A stretch of DNA of 64,000 nucleotides, taken from positions 1 through 64,000 of the forward strand of contig NZ_JAQSJE010000011.1 in assembly GCF_028649535.1 (NCBI RefSeq), written 5' to 3'. Every line of letters begins with the position of its first letter. The first letter of the stretch is position 1. Of the stretch, positions 26,709 to 35,226 are shown in pieces. Made by a program: the position numbers and the translations under genes. The notes beneath the pieces were generated by a model. That model was not told where the DNA came from. It made no database searches and saw only the letters and a program-made list of their open reading frames with translations. Origin of the DNA: Mannheimia cairinae. Its GTDB lineage: Bacteria; Pseudomonadota; Gammaproteobacteria; Enterobacterales; Pasteurellaceae.

Positions 26709-26739
26709 TAAAAAAATCAGCACTAAAAAGTGCTGATTT
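26709..26739 (-). terminator. Terminator of the ulaGREF message
   Basis: On the minus strand AAATCAGCACT and AGTGCTGATTT (26739-26714) form an 11-bp stem with a short loop, followed by a run of T (positions 26716-26709). It lies directly after ulaF. Confidence 0.88.
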
Positions 26740-26752
26740 CTTAAATATTTTA

Positions 26753-27472
26753 TTACTGCCCGTAATAAGCATTCGCACCGTGTTTGCGTAAATAGTGCTT
26801 ATCTAACAACTCTTGTTGCATAGAGTTAATTTGTGGGCGAATTTGGTGGCTGATGAAATTCATATAAGCCACTTCTTCTAATACCACAGAATTGTGTACG
26901 GCATCGTGTCCGTTTTTACCCCACGTGAACGGGCCGTGTGAGTGAACCAGCACACCCGGCACCATATTCGGGTCGATTTCACGTTTACGGAAGGTTTCTA
27001 CAATCACTTTACCTGTTTCTAATTCGTATTCGCCGGCAATTTCTGCGGGGGTCATACGGCGGGTACAAGGTACAGAACCATAGAAATAGTCGCCTTGCGT
27101 TGTACCTAATGCCAAAATATCTTCGCCTGCTTGTGCCCAGCCTACTGCGTGGCGAGAGTGTGTGTGAACCACACCGCCAATATCAGGGAATTGGCGATAT
27201 AACTCTAAATGCGTCGGTGTGTCTGAAGAAGGTTTTTTGTTCCCGTAAACACGGTTGCCGTCTAAGTCCATAATCACAATATCTTCTACGGTCATTACAT
27301 CATACTCTACGCCAGAAGGTTTGATTGCGACTAACCCTGTTTCACGGTCAATTTCACTCACATTACCCCAAGTGAATGTTACTAAACCATATTTAGGCAG
27401 TTCTAAGTTTGCTTTTAATACACGTTCTCTTAATGCTTGTAATGCAGGTGTTAATTCGGTTAATTGACTCAT
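26753..27472 (-). CDS. ulaF: L-ribulose-5-phosphate 4-epimerase UlaF
   Basis: A class II aldolase-fold zinc epimerase (239 residues) converting L-ribulose-5-phosphate to D-xylulose-5-phosphate, the exit of the ascorbate pathway to the pentose phosphate pathway. [22 protein letters not shown] and [25 protein letters not shown] carry the phosphate-binding residues and zinc histidines. AraD and SgbE are near-identical families; the ula context decides the name. ATGA overlap with ulaE. A paralogue for the yia route is absent, so UlaF probably serves both. Confidence 0.93.
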   Translation of the reverse strand: MSQLTELTPALQALRERVLKANLELPKYGLVTFTWGNVSEIDRETGLVAIKPSGVEYDVMTVEDIVIMDLDGNRVYGNKKPSSDTPTHLELYRQFPDIGGVVHTHSRHAVGWAQAGEDILALGTTQGDYFYGSVPCTRRMTPAEIAGEYELETGKVIVETFRKREIDPNMVPGVLVHSHGPFTWGKNGHDAVHNSVVLEEVAYMNFISHQIRPQINSMQQELLDKHYLRKHGANAYYGQ

Positions 27473-28329
27473 AGTGTGAAGCCCCCTTCTTTCATTTTTT
27501 GTTCAATCCAACGGCGAGCATTGATGATCTCGGCGATTGGTTCTTCTGCTTTTTCCGTCCACATTTCAATTAAGAATGCACCACGGTAGTTTAATTTTTG
27601 TAATACACGGAACACATTTGCGAAATCTACACAACCGTTGCCAAATGGTACGTCACGGAATTGACCTTTGCAGGTATCGGTTACTTTGTAGGTATCTTTT
27701 AAGTGAATAGCCGAGATTTTATCCATACCTAAGGTTAATTCTTCTTCCACATTGTCATTCCAAGCGGATAGGTTGCCCACATCAGGGTAAACAGTAAACC
27801 AAGGCGATTTAATGATTTCGTCCCATTTTTTCCAACGGCTGATAGAACTCATAAACTTGGTATCCATAATTTCTACCGCAATGGTGACTTGATTGCTTGC
27901 AGCAAGCTCAGTCGCCCATTCTAAACCTTCTTGGAAACGTTGAATAGTGCCTTCGTCTTGTTCTTCGTAATAGACATCGTAGCCAGCTAATTGAATGGTG
28001 CGAATCCCCGTATCTACCGCAAATTGGATCGCTTTTTCCATAATTTCATAGGCTTTTTGGCGAGTCGCTTCATCACGTGAGCCAAACGGAAAACGGCGAT
28101 GCCCAGATAAACACATTGACGGAATCGTCACACCTGTAGTAACAATCGCTTTCACTAACTCTAAGCGTTGCTCTTTTGTCCAATCTAAGCGTGCTAAACG
28201 TTCGTCCGTTTCATCAACTGACATTTCCACAAAGTCAAAACCGCAAGTTTTTGCGATAGACAATCTGTCTTGCCAAGAGATATTTTTTGGCAAGGCTTTT
28301 TCATAAATACCGAGTTTGTGTTTTCTCAT
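27469..28329 (-). CDS. ulaE: L-xylulose-5-phosphate 3-epimerase UlaE
   Basis: A TIM-barrel xylose-isomerase-like epimerase (286 residues; E. coli UlaE 284) that converts L-xylulose-5-phosphate to L-ribulose-5-phosphate. It opens [15 protein letters not shown], with [43 protein letters not shown] (metal Glu), HLKDTYK and [12 protein letters not shown] 28329 follows AAGGA at six bases; longer starts at 28335 and 28365 lack good spacing. Next to ulaR, overlapping ulaF. Confidence 0.94.
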   Translation of the reverse strand: MRKHKLGIYEKALPKNISWQDRLSIAKTCGFDFVEMSVDETDERLARLDWTKEQRLELVKAIVTTGVTIPSMCLSGHRRFPFGSRDEATRQKAYEIMEKAIQFAVDTGIRTIQLAGYDVYYEEQDEGTIQRFQEGLEWATELAASNQVTIAVEIMDTKFMSSISRWKKWDEIIKSPWFTVYPDVGNLSAWNDNVEEELTLGMDKISAIHLKDTYKVTDTCKGQFRDVPFGNGCVDFANVFRVLQKLNYRGAFLIEMWTEKAEEPIAEIINARRWIEQKMKEGGFTL

Positions 28330-28387
28330 AATCATTCCTTGGGGATAGTGTTTTGCAAAATGCAATGAAAATATAACCGCTTGTTGG

Positions 28388-29134
28388 CTAAGCCAAAATA
28401 ATATCTAACCCGTTCTCACGCAATTCCTGAATAATATCAGGATCGGCTTCTTTACCTGTAATCAGTAAATCAATTTTATCTAATTCTTTAAATAACATAC
28501 CGACTTTTTTGCCGAGCTTTGTGCTATCTAGTAATACCACATAACGCTCAGCTTGCATTGCCATTTGTTGTTCTGCATTGGCAATAATCATATCGGTTTT
28601 AAATAAACCTTCGGTTGTTAATCCTTTACCACTGGTAAACATTGTGGTTGCAGCATAGATGATCTCATTTTGGGTATTAAGTGAGAGCATCACTTTTTTA
28701 TTTTTATTATATTGCCCCCCCATAATAACTACATCATCATGAGAACCTTCAATAAGCTGATTTGCAAGCGGTAGATAATTGGTAATAATTTGCAATTTTT
28801 TACCACACAATGCGTTGCCTAGCATTTCCATTGTTGAGCCACAAGTTAAAATAAGGCTTTCGCCTTCTTTGCATAGGCGACTGGCAGCTTCTGCAATACG
28901 CTTTTTTTCTTCCGCATTATTGGTTTTTTTCGGTGCTTTTATATTTTTAGATGAAACAACCGCTTCTGCACCGTTTCGCACCTTTTTTAATTTCCCTTGC
29001 TCATCGAGTTTACTAATATCACGGCGAGCGGTTGCAGGAGAAACATCTAATAACTGCATAATATCCGCTGTTGAAAGAGCTTTTCGCTCTTCCAATAGCT
29101 GTAATAGTTCTTTGTGTCGATAGCTTTCGTTCAT
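28388..29134 (-). CDS. ulaR: DeoR-family repressor of ascorbate use, UlaR
   Basis: A 248-residue regulator. The N-terminal DeoR winged helix (HKELLQLLEERKALSTADIMQLLDVSPATARRDISKLD) is followed by the sugar-phosphate-sensing DeoRC domain (ESLILTCGSTMEMLG, TEGLFKTDMIIANAEQQM). E. coli UlaR, of the same size, represses both ula operons and responds to L-ascorbate-6-phosphate. Here it lies within the ulaG-R-E-F unit instead of alone. It might also control the yia cluster, which has no regulator of its own in this window (inference). Confidence 0.9.
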   Translation of the reverse strand: MNESYRHKELLQLLEERKALSTADIMQLLDVSPATARRDISKLDEQGKLKKVRNGAEAVVSSKNIKAPKKTNNAEEKKRIAEAASRLCKEGESLILTCGSTMEMLGNALCGKKLQIITNYLPLANQLIEGSHDDVVIMGGQYNKNKKVMLSLNTQNEIIYAATTMFTSGKGLTTEGLFKTDMIIANAEQQMAMQAERYVVLLDSTKLGKKVGMLFKELDKIDLLITGKEADPDIIQELRENGLDIILA

Positions 29135-29186
29135 TATTATATTCCATTGATTATCTTCATTTTGTCATAATGAACAAGATTAAAAG

Positions 29187-29213
29187 AAAGCCACTCTAAG
29201 TGAGAGTGGCTTT
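29187..29213 (-). terminator. Hairpin between ulaG and ulaR
   Basis: On the minus strand AAAGCCACTCT pairs with AGAGTGGCTTT (11 bp, 5-base loop), followed by CTTTTAATCTT. It is probably an attenuating terminator that makes ulaG more abundant than the downstream genes. Confidence 0.65.
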
Positions 29214-29220
29214 TGCTCAC

Positions 29221-30312
29221 TTATAACATTGATTTAAATTGAATATTTGGCTCCTGCTCGAAGCAATCATCGAATCCACGTGGGTGATGATATTCAATTA
29301 AGTCTTTATCACGAGGATAAACGTATTTGCCGCCCACTTCCCAAATAAATGGATGGAATTGATATTGTAAACGATCTTTACGCATACGCCATAAATCAAT
29401 GATTTCTTGCGTGCTTGCCATAAAGTTTGTCCAAATATCGTGGTGAACAGGAATGATTACTTTTGCACGTAAACATTCTGCCATACGTAGCAGATCAATA
29501 GAAGTCATTTTATCAGCAATACCTACTGGATTTTCACCATAATTATTTAATGCTACATCAATATCAAACTGTTTACCGTGTTTTGCAAATTGGATTGAAT
29601 AGTGTGAATCCGCACCGTGATAGATATTACCGCCTGGTGTTTTAAATACATAGTTTACTGCTTTGCGTCCCATTTCTTCATCTGATGGGCAAAGACCCGC
29701 TAATTCGCCACCTTGTTCATCAGCACCTTCAACAGGTAGAGTCACTAAGCAAGTACGGTCGAAAGAGTCTAAAGCGTGAATTTCAACATCTTTAATTTTT
29801 ACAACATCGCCCGGTTTAACAATAATAATACGTTCTTCTGGCACACCCCATTTTTTCCATAGTTCTGCACAATGCCAAGGGCCAACAAATTTCACGTGAT
29901 CTAATTTCGGGTTATTACAAATTGCAGCGGCAACATTCACATCGATATGGTCACTATGATAGTGAGAAGCCAGAATAAAATCCACTTCGTTGATTGCAAA
30001 TGGGTCTAGTACCATTGGTTGTGCACGTAAGTTTGGTTGTAGTTTACGTACCCCCGCCATATTTGCCATTTGGTGACCACGCACCATATCTTTTACTTTC
30101 TTAGTTGATTTACCACGGCTACACCATAAGTCCATACAGATGTTTGCACCTGCAGGGGTTTTAATCCATACACCTACGCAGCCGAGCCACCACATTGCAA
30201 AGTTACCCTCTGGTACCACTTCTTCTTCGATTTCTTCATTTAACCAAGTACCCCATTCTGGAAATGTTGAAAGGATCCAGCTTTCACGGGTGATTTCAGA
30301 AATTTTGCTCAT
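29221..30312 (-). CDS. ulaG: L-ascorbate-6-phosphate lactonase UlaG
   Basis: A metallo-beta-lactamase-fold hydrolase (363 residues; E. coli 354) that opens L-ascorbate-6-phosphate to 3-keto-L-gulonate-6-phosphate in the cytoplasm. The metal site is [13 protein letters not shown], with [16 protein letters not shown] and [12 protein letters not shown] supplying further ligands. [22 protein letters not shown] is a UlaG signature region. It is the first gene of ulaG-R-E-F, divergent from ulaAB across a 467-base control region. Confidence 0.96.
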   Translation of the reverse strand: MSKISEITRESWILSTFPEWGTWLNEEIEEEVVPEGNFAMWWLGCVGVWIKTPAGANICMDLWCSRGKSTKKVKDMVRGHQMANMAGVRKLQPNLRAQPMVLDPFAINEVDFILASHYHSDHIDVNVAAAICNNPKLDHVKFVGPWHCAELWKKWGVPEERIIIVKPGDVVKIKDVEIHALDSFDRTCLVTLPVEGADEQGGELAGLCPSDEEMGRKAVNYVFKTPGGNIYHGADSHYSIQFAKHGKQFDIDVALNNYGENPVGIADKMTSIDLLRMAECLRAKVIIPVHHDIWTNFMASTQEIIDLWRMRKDRLQYQFHPFIWEVGGKYVYPRDKDLIEYHHPRGFDDCFEQEPNIQFKSML

Positions 30313-30779
30313 AATAATAGACTCCTAATTAGGCTAATAAAATAAAACTTTAATCAAAAACAATCATAAACAATCAAAACAATTTATACAACACTTTTAT
30401 TTAAAAATGTGATCATTGTCTAATTTTTTCTTTAATTTTAAATTACTACACCTTTTACATCTTCTAAGGTTGATATTTAAGCTGAGAAGTGAGGCTTTTT
30501 TTATTTGAATATAGCCTCTTATATTACCAAACTATATTTAAGCAATGTGACTAAAAGCTATTGAAATAGCTATGTTATAAGAACTTTCTAGCAAGTTTAT
30601 TAATTGTATCGGCAAAAAACATTGGAATAAAAATCAAAATTAATAAAATAAAATGTGATCTTGCTCACAAATAATAAAAAATAATCTTTTACAATCTTTT
30701 TTAAGCATTTATCATTATTGTGATAACTTCATTGAAGTTTTTTTAGTTCTATTTATTCTCTCAAACATAGAGGCTCACT
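30313..30779. promoter_or_regulatory. Divergent ulaG/ulaA control region
   Basis: 467 bases without a gene. On the ulaA side an exact CRP palindrome TGTGATCTTGCTCACA lies at 30654-30669. On the ulaG side a partial CRP site TGTGATCATTGTCTAA lies at 30408-30423, and AATCA recurs at 10-base steps (30352, 30362, 30372, with a degenerate fourth near 30381), a candidate UlaR operator. The middle (30430-30650) is AT-rich with nothing else recognised. Confidence 0.75.
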
Positions 30780-32573
30780 ATGGACTTTTTAACTGAAATT
30801 CTCCTTTTCTTAAAGGATCAGGTGTTAAATAAAGCACCATTCTTACTAGGTATTGTAGCTTGCTTGGGCTATATCCTTCTTAAAAAAGATACAACAACAA
30901 TTCTTAAAGGTACGATTAAAACTATTGTTGGTTTTATGATTGTACAAGCGGGTTCCGGTTTCTTAGTGTCAAACTTTAAACCTGTTATTGACGGGCTTGC
31001 AAAATACCACCAATTAGCCGGTGCGGTTATCGACCCATATACCAGTATGCAATCAACCATTCAAACAATGGGCGATAATTATGCTTGGGTAGGTTATGCA
31101 GTTATCGGTGCATTATTATTAAATATCTTATTAGTGCTTTTCCGCCGTATCACTGGTATTCGTACCATTATGCTAACAGGCCATATTATGTTCCAACAAG
31201 CAGGTCTTGTTGCGGTGTTCTATATGATTATCGGTGCTTCAATGTGGGAAACTATCATTTATACATCGGTATTAATGGCACTTTACTGGGGTATCTCTTC
31301 TAATATTATGTATAAACCAACGCAAGCGGTAACAGGCGGTGCGGGTTTCTCTATCGGTCACCAACAACAAATTGCCTCTTGGATTGCAGTAAAACTTGCA
31401 CCAAAACTTGGTGATAAAAATGATACTGTAGATAAAATGAAATTACCTAACTGGTTAAATATTTTCCACGACAGTATCTCTGCAACTGCATTAGTAATGA
31501 CAATCTTCTTCGGTATTATCTTACTTTCTTTCGGTTTAGATAACTTAAAAGAGCTTGCAGGCAAAACCAACTGGTTTATGTATATTCTTGAAATGGGCTT
31601 GAAATTTGCAGTAGCGATTCAAATCATCGTAACAGGTGTACGTATGTTCGTTGCGGAACTTTCAGAAGCTTTCAAAGGGATTGCAGAACGCTTAATTCCA
31701 AACTCTGTATTAGCGATTGACTGTGCGGCGATTTACGCTTTCTCACCAAATGCAATGGTATTCGGCTTTATGTGGGGTGCAATCGGTCAATTTGTAGCAG
31801 TAGGTATCTTACTTGGTTTTAGCTCACCAGTATTAATTATTCCTGGCTTCATTCCAATGTTCTTCTCTAACGCAACTATTGGTGTATTTGCTAACCAATT
31901 CGGTGGCTGGAAAGCGGTAATGAAAATCTGTTTTGTGATGGGTATCATTGAAGTATTAGGTTCTGCATGGGTAATTCAAATGCTTGCAAGCCAAGGTACA
32001 ATCTTCAATGGCTGGATGGGTATGGCTGACTGGGCATTATTCTTCCCACCAATTTTACAAGGTATTATCAGTGTTCCTGGATTCTTCTTCTTAATTGTGG
32101 CGGCGGCATTAGTGTATATGTTCTTTGCATCTAAACAACTTCGTGCAGAAGAAGCAGAAGCGACTGCAAAAGGTTTAACACTTGAACAACTTGATGGCTA
32201 CGGCTTAGATGACGTGAAAACTGAAGAACCAAAAGCAGAAGAAGTGGCTCCACAAGCGGTTAAAAATGCAGAAAATTCTGCAAATCCGGTTCGTATTTTA
32301 GCAGTATGTGGTTCTGGTCAAGGTTCATCTATGATGATGAAAATGAAGATCAAAGGCTACCTCGATAAACGTGGCATTCCAAATATTATGGACTCTTGTG
32401 CGGTAACCGACTATAAAGGTAAAATCGGTACAGTCGATATCATCGTATGTTCCAAACATTTACAAGATGAGATTGTGGCAAACGACAACATCTCTGTATT
32501 AGGGGTGCAAAATATGCTAAACCCAAATACCTTTGGCGATGAACTACTAGAGTTAATCAAAAAATATCAATAA
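30780..32573 (+). CDS. ulaAB: Ascorbate PTS permease, fused IIC-IIB (UlaA-UlaB)
   Basis: A 597-residue protein that brings in L-ascorbate with phosphorylation at C6. Residues 1 to about 455 are the UlaA-type IIC membrane domain (start [20 protein letters not shown]; inner motif [15 protein letters not shown]). A charged linker (about 456-502) follows, then a UlaB-type IIB domain with the phosphocysteine in [12 protein letters not shown] (about 506-517). In E. coli these are separate proteins of about 465 and 101 residues. The end of the linker is encoded by an uptake signal sequence. GAGG precedes the ATG. Regulated by CRP and probably UlaR. Confidence 0.94.
   Translation: MDFLTEILLFLKDQVLNKAPFLLGIVACLGYILLKKDTTTILKGTIKTIVGFMIVQAGSGFLVSNFKPVIDGLAKYHQLAGAVIDPYTSMQSTIQTMGDNYAWVGYAVIGALLLNILLVLFRRITGIRTIMLTGHIMFQQAGLVAVFYMIIGASMWETIIYTSVLMALYWGISSNIMYKPTQAVTGGAGFSIGHQQQIASWIAVKLAPKLGDKNDTVDKMKLPNWLNIFHDSISATALVMTIFFGIILLSFGLDNLKELAGKTNWFMYILEMGLKFAVAIQIIVTGVRMFVAELSEAFKGIAERLIPNSVLAIDCAAIYAFSPNAMVFGFMWGAIGQFVAVGILLGFSSPVLIIPGFIPMFFSNATIGVFANQFGGWKAVMKICFVMGIIEVLGSAWVIQMLASQGTIFNGWMGMADWALFFPPILQGIISVPGFFFLIVAAALVYMFFASKQLRAEEAEATAKGLTLEQLDGYGLDDVKTEEPKAEEVAPQAVKNAENSANPVRILAVCGSGQGSSMMMKMKIKGYLDKRGIPNIMDSCAVTDYKGKIGTVDIIVCSKHLQDEIVANDNISVLGVQNMLNPNTFGDELLELIKKYQ
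32252..32284 (+). repeat. Uptake signal sequence inside ulaAB linker
   Basis: ACAAGCGGT (32252-32260) plus its downstream AAAATTCTGCAAAT block, encoding residues Q492-N502 ([11 protein letters not shown]) of the IIC-IIB linker. The same peptide pattern occurs at the MtlA linker. Confidence 0.8.
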
Positions 32574-32581
32574 TTAATCTC

Positions 32582-32611
32582 CCCCCTTCTTCTCTTTACA
32601 GAAGAAGGGGG
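32582..32611 (+). other. Hairpin between ulaAB and ulaC
   Basis: CCCCCTTCTTC (32582-32592) and GAAGAAGGGGG (32601-32611) form an 11-bp stem with an 8-base loop. No T-run follows, so it is more likely an mRNA stabiliser or dispersed repeat than a terminator. Confidence 0.55.
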
Positions 32612-32632
32612 CTGAAAACAAAGGAGTAAATA

Positions 32633-33100
32633 ATGCTAAAAGAATCTCTTATCGAAAATAATTCAATTCTACTCAACCAAAAAGCAACAGATTGGAAAGC
32701 AGCTATCAAACTAGGAACTGATTTATTAGAAAAATCAGGTGCGATTGAACCACGTTACTACGATAGCATTATCAATAACATCGAAAAAATGGGCCCTTAT
32801 ATTATTTTGGCTCCAGGTCTGGCAATGCCACACGCTCGCCCAGAAGAAGGGGTAATCAAAACCTCTTTTGCTTTAGTTACACTTGCCGAACCTATTTATT
32901 TTGCAGGTGAAGAAGAACCTGTTTCAGTACTTGTTACTCTTGCCGGTAGCGATTCCGATCGCCATATGCAAGGCTTAATGGAAATCACACAAGTATTAGA
33001 TGATGAAGAGAGCGAAACAGGGGTTAATTTAGAAAAAGTGTTAGCCTGCAAAACCGCAAATGATGTCTATGTGATGATTGATAACGCATTAAATGGTTAA
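32633..33100 (+). CDS. ulaC: Ascorbate PTS IIA component UlaC
   Basis: A 155-residue cytoplasmic IIA protein of the fructose/mannitol superfamily that passes phosphate from HPr to the IIB domain of UlaAB. The phosphohistidine is in GLAMPHARPEEG. Length equals E. coli UlaC (154). AAGGAG lies seven bases upstream of the start. It is second in ulaAB-C-D. Confidence 0.95.
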   Translation: MLKESLIENNSILLNQKATDWKAAIKLGTDLLEKSGAIEPRYYDSIINNIEKMGPYIILAPGLAMPHARPEEGVIKTSFALVTLAEPIYFAGEEEPVSVLVTLAGSDSDRHMQGLMEITQVLDDEESETGVNLEKVLACKTANDVYVMIDNALNG

Positions 33101-33165
33101 TTACCCCTAAGACCTAACAAGCGGTTAATTTTGATGATTATTTTACACATTTAGAGGAATACATT

Positions 33166-33846
33166 ATGTCAAAACCAGCATTACAAATTGCATTAGATTC
33201 ATTAACACTTGAAAAAGCCGTTGCCGATGCAAAACAAGCAGAAAGCGTTGTTGAGATCATTGAATGTGGCACAATTTTAGCTTGTGCAGAAGGAATGAAA
33301 GCCGTTTCAACTCTACGTGCATTACACCCAAATCACATCATTGTATGCGATTTAAAAACAACCGATGGCGGCGCGATTTTAGCAAAAATGGCATTTGAGG
33401 CTGGGGCAGACTGGCTGACAGTTTCAGCAGCCGCACACCCAGCAACTAAAGCTGCTTGTAAAAAAGTGGCTGACGATTTCAACGCAGCTCACCCTGAGTT
33501 AAAAGTGAAAAAAGAGATCCAAATTGAAATTTATGGTAACTGGACAGTTGAAAAAGATGCAAAAGAGTGGGTAGATTTAGGGGTAACTCAAGCTATTTAC
33601 CATCGTTCTCGTGATGCAGAATTAGCGGGTAAAGGTTGGACGACAGAAGATGTTGAATTGATGAAACAACTTTCAGCTCTTGGTTTAGAACTATCTATTA
33701 CCGGCGGTATCGTACCTGAAGATATTCATTTATTTAAAGAAATCAAAAATGCAAAAGCCTTCATTGCTGGCCGTGCATTAGTGGGTGAAAAAGGTAAACA
33801 AACTGCAGAAGCAATTCGTGCCGAAATAGACAAATATTGGGTATAA
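33166..33846 (+). CDS. ulaD: 3-keto-L-gulonate-6-phosphate decarboxylase UlaD
   Basis: A TIM-barrel OMP-decarboxylase-superfamily enzyme (226 residues) that converts 3-keto-L-gulonate-6-phosphate to L-xylulose-5-phosphate with loss of CO2, using Mg. IECGTILACAEGMKAV, the DxKTTDGG motif (CDLKTTDGGAIL) and ITGGIVPEDIHLFK (phosphate loop) are diagnostic of the UlaD/SgbH group. There is no sgbH in the yia cluster, so UlaD should serve both routes. Confidence 0.95.
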   Translation: MSKPALQIALDSLTLEKAVADAKQAESVVEIIECGTILACAEGMKAVSTLRALHPNHIIVCDLKTTDGGAILAKMAFEAGADWLTVSAAAHPATKAACKKVADDFNAAHPELKVKKEIQIEIYGNWTVEKDAKEWVDLGVTQAIYHRSRDAELAGKGWTTEDVELMKQLSALGLELSITGGIVPEDIHLFKEIKNAKAFIAGRALVGEKGKQTAEAIRAEIDKYWV

Positions 33847-33889
33847 CACAAGCTAAAATGTAGAAGATCAGACTTATTCTTCTACAACT

Positions 33890-33930
33890 AAAAGCGGTTG
33901 TTTTTTATTACACAAAAACAACCGCTTTTT
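33890..33930. terminator. Bidirectional terminator between ulaD and yqjK
   Basis: AAAAGCGGTTGTTTTT (33890-33905) and AAAAACAACCGCTTTT (33914-33929) form a 16-bp stem with T-tracts on both strands. The arms contain degenerate uptake-sequence cores. Confidence 0.88.
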
Positions 33931-33934
33931 ACTT

Positions 33935-34213
33935 TTATCTTTTAGCTTTATTATTCTGCTGCAGCAGAAATAAAGCGGCTAGTCCTAAAGCAGAATAGCT
34001 CATACCTTTTATGGTAAATAAGCGTTTTAACATAAAATTTAATGCTACACTTTTGACTACGGGCGATGTGACTAACGATAATCCAGTTGTTCTTACCTGC
34101 TGAAAAGGTTGCATAATTTCACTTTTTGCTTTGTTTGTTTCTGCTTTAAAACGCATTCTTAATGCGTTGCCTTTTAAAATGAGAAGTTCTTTTTCAGTGA
34201 GTTTTTTTGCCAT
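33935..34213 (-). CDS. yqjK: YqjK-like small protein
   Basis: A 92-residue basic protein starting MAKKLTEKELLILKGNALRMRF. It has an amphipathic N-terminal half and one short C-terminal hydrophobic segment (SYSALGLAALFLL). Its place after yqjD and yqjE, one base from the yqjE stop, and its layout match YqjK of enterobacteria. Function unknown. A longer start at 34228 would overlap yqjE; GGGGA upstream fits ATG 34213. Confidence 0.7.
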   Translation of the reverse strand: MAKKLTEKELLILKGNALRMRFKAETNKAKSEIMQPFQQVRTTGLSLVTSPVVKSVALNFMLKRLFTIKGMSYSALGLAALFLLQQNNKAKR

Positions 34214-34214
34214 T

Positions 34215-34610
34215 TTACATATCCCCATTTTTCTTAAATATTAAAGCATTTTTAAATGCTGCAATATCTAATTTTAATTCATCTAATGTACTTTGCATAA
34301 AACTACGCTGTTTTCTTAAAGAGAAGAAAATCATAATGCCACAAATAACAACAAATAATAATGTTAAAATCGAAATTGTAAAAAACACTTTTACTTTTTG
34401 TTCGGGTAATAAATAATTATCTAAACCAAATAGCAAACTAATAAAAGAAACTAATAGAAATATAAAGGCTAACAAAACTAATATTAGAACAGAAATTAAA
34501 TTATTTTTTTGTTCATTAATTTCTACTCTTGCCATATCTGCACGAACTTGAGCAAGCTCTAACAACGTAACAATACTGTTTCTAAATCCTGACTTAATAT
34601 TCTCTAACAT
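34215..34610 (-). CDS. yqjE: YqjE-like inner-membrane protein (holin superfamily III fold)
   Basis: A 131-residue protein with two adjacent TM hairpins (about residues 38-62 and 76-97), an N-terminal amphipathic helix (LENIKSGFRNSIVTLLELAQVRADMARVEINEQ) and a basic C-terminus. This is the YqjE profile, often labelled phage holin superfamily; nothing else here is phage. It sits between yqjD and yqjK as in E. coli. Exact function is unknown; an envelope-stress role is proposed by association. Confidence 0.8.
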   Translation of the reverse strand: MLENIKSGFRNSIVTLLELAQVRADMARVEINEQKNNLISVLILVLLAFIFLLVSFISLLFGLDNYLLPEQKVKVFFTISILTLLFVVICGIMIFFSLRKQRSFMQSTLDELKLDIAAFKNALIFKKNGDM

Positions 34611-34642
34611 TGCATTGCTACTCCCTTATTCTATAAAAAATA

Positions 34643-34673
34643 AAGCCAAACCAAAATTATTTTGGTATGGCTT
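34643..34673 (-). terminator. Terminator between yqjD and yqjE
   Basis: On the minus strand AAGCCATACCAAAAT and ATTTTGGTTTGGCTT form a 15-bp stem with a mismatch, followed by TATTTTTTATAG. It would make yqjD the most abundant product of the unit. Confidence 0.7.
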
Positions 34674-34703
34674 ATTATCTAATTAAAACTTAATTTATAA
34701 GAA

Positions 34704-35015
34704 TTATCTTCTTGCCACTAGAACACCTAATAATAATCCAACCACACCTGCAACAGTAATTGCTTTATAAGGGTTATCGTGAACTAAGGCGTCTGTCTGC
34801 TTGGCGACTGCTCTTGCGTTATCAACAGTATCATCTTTTAAAGTAGCAAAACGATCTTTTACATCATCAAATTGTTTAGCTAATTTATCTTTTAATTTCT
34901 TATACTCTTCAGTTGATGAATCCGATGTTTCATTAAACAATTCTTCCGCATTTTTTAAAATATCACGGATTTCATTTGTTAGTTCTTCACGTTTTGCATC
35001 TAAGCTTTTACTCAT
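34704..35015 (-). CDS. yqjD: YqjD/ElaB family (DUF883) membrane-anchored protein
   Basis: A 103-residue protein with a long acidic/basic coiled-coil-like helix (residues 1-75) and a single C-terminal TM helix (AVGVV-type: AITVAGVVGLLLGVLVARR). E. coli YqjD and ElaB have this architecture and bind ribosomes at the inner membrane in stationary phase. AAGGAG precedes the start. It is first of yqjD-yqjE-yqjK. Confidence 0.9.
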   Translation of the reverse strand: MSKSLDAKREELTNEIRDILKNAEELFNETSDSSTEEYKKLKDKLAKQFDDVKDRFATLKDDTVDNARAVAKQTDALVHDNPYKAITVAGVVGLLLGVLVARR

Positions 35016-35226
35016 AACTCATCTCCTTATTTATTTGGATTAAATATAAGTACTGCTAAACATAATTATTTATGTTTCATATTTAAAATACTTGTACTAT
35101 AAATTAATGTCAAGTCTTAATTTTTATATTATTTAATTAAAATAAAAAATTAAATTGATAAAAAAGCGATATTATTTTGCAAATTTCTTACAAAATATTA
35201 CCGCTTGAAAAATATATAAAATCTAA

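Noticed and set aside
34215-34610. Phage holin, hence a prophage remnant
   Set aside because: The holin-superfamily label comes from YqjE, a normal chromosomal protein; no phage genes lie nearby and yqjD/yqjK flank it.
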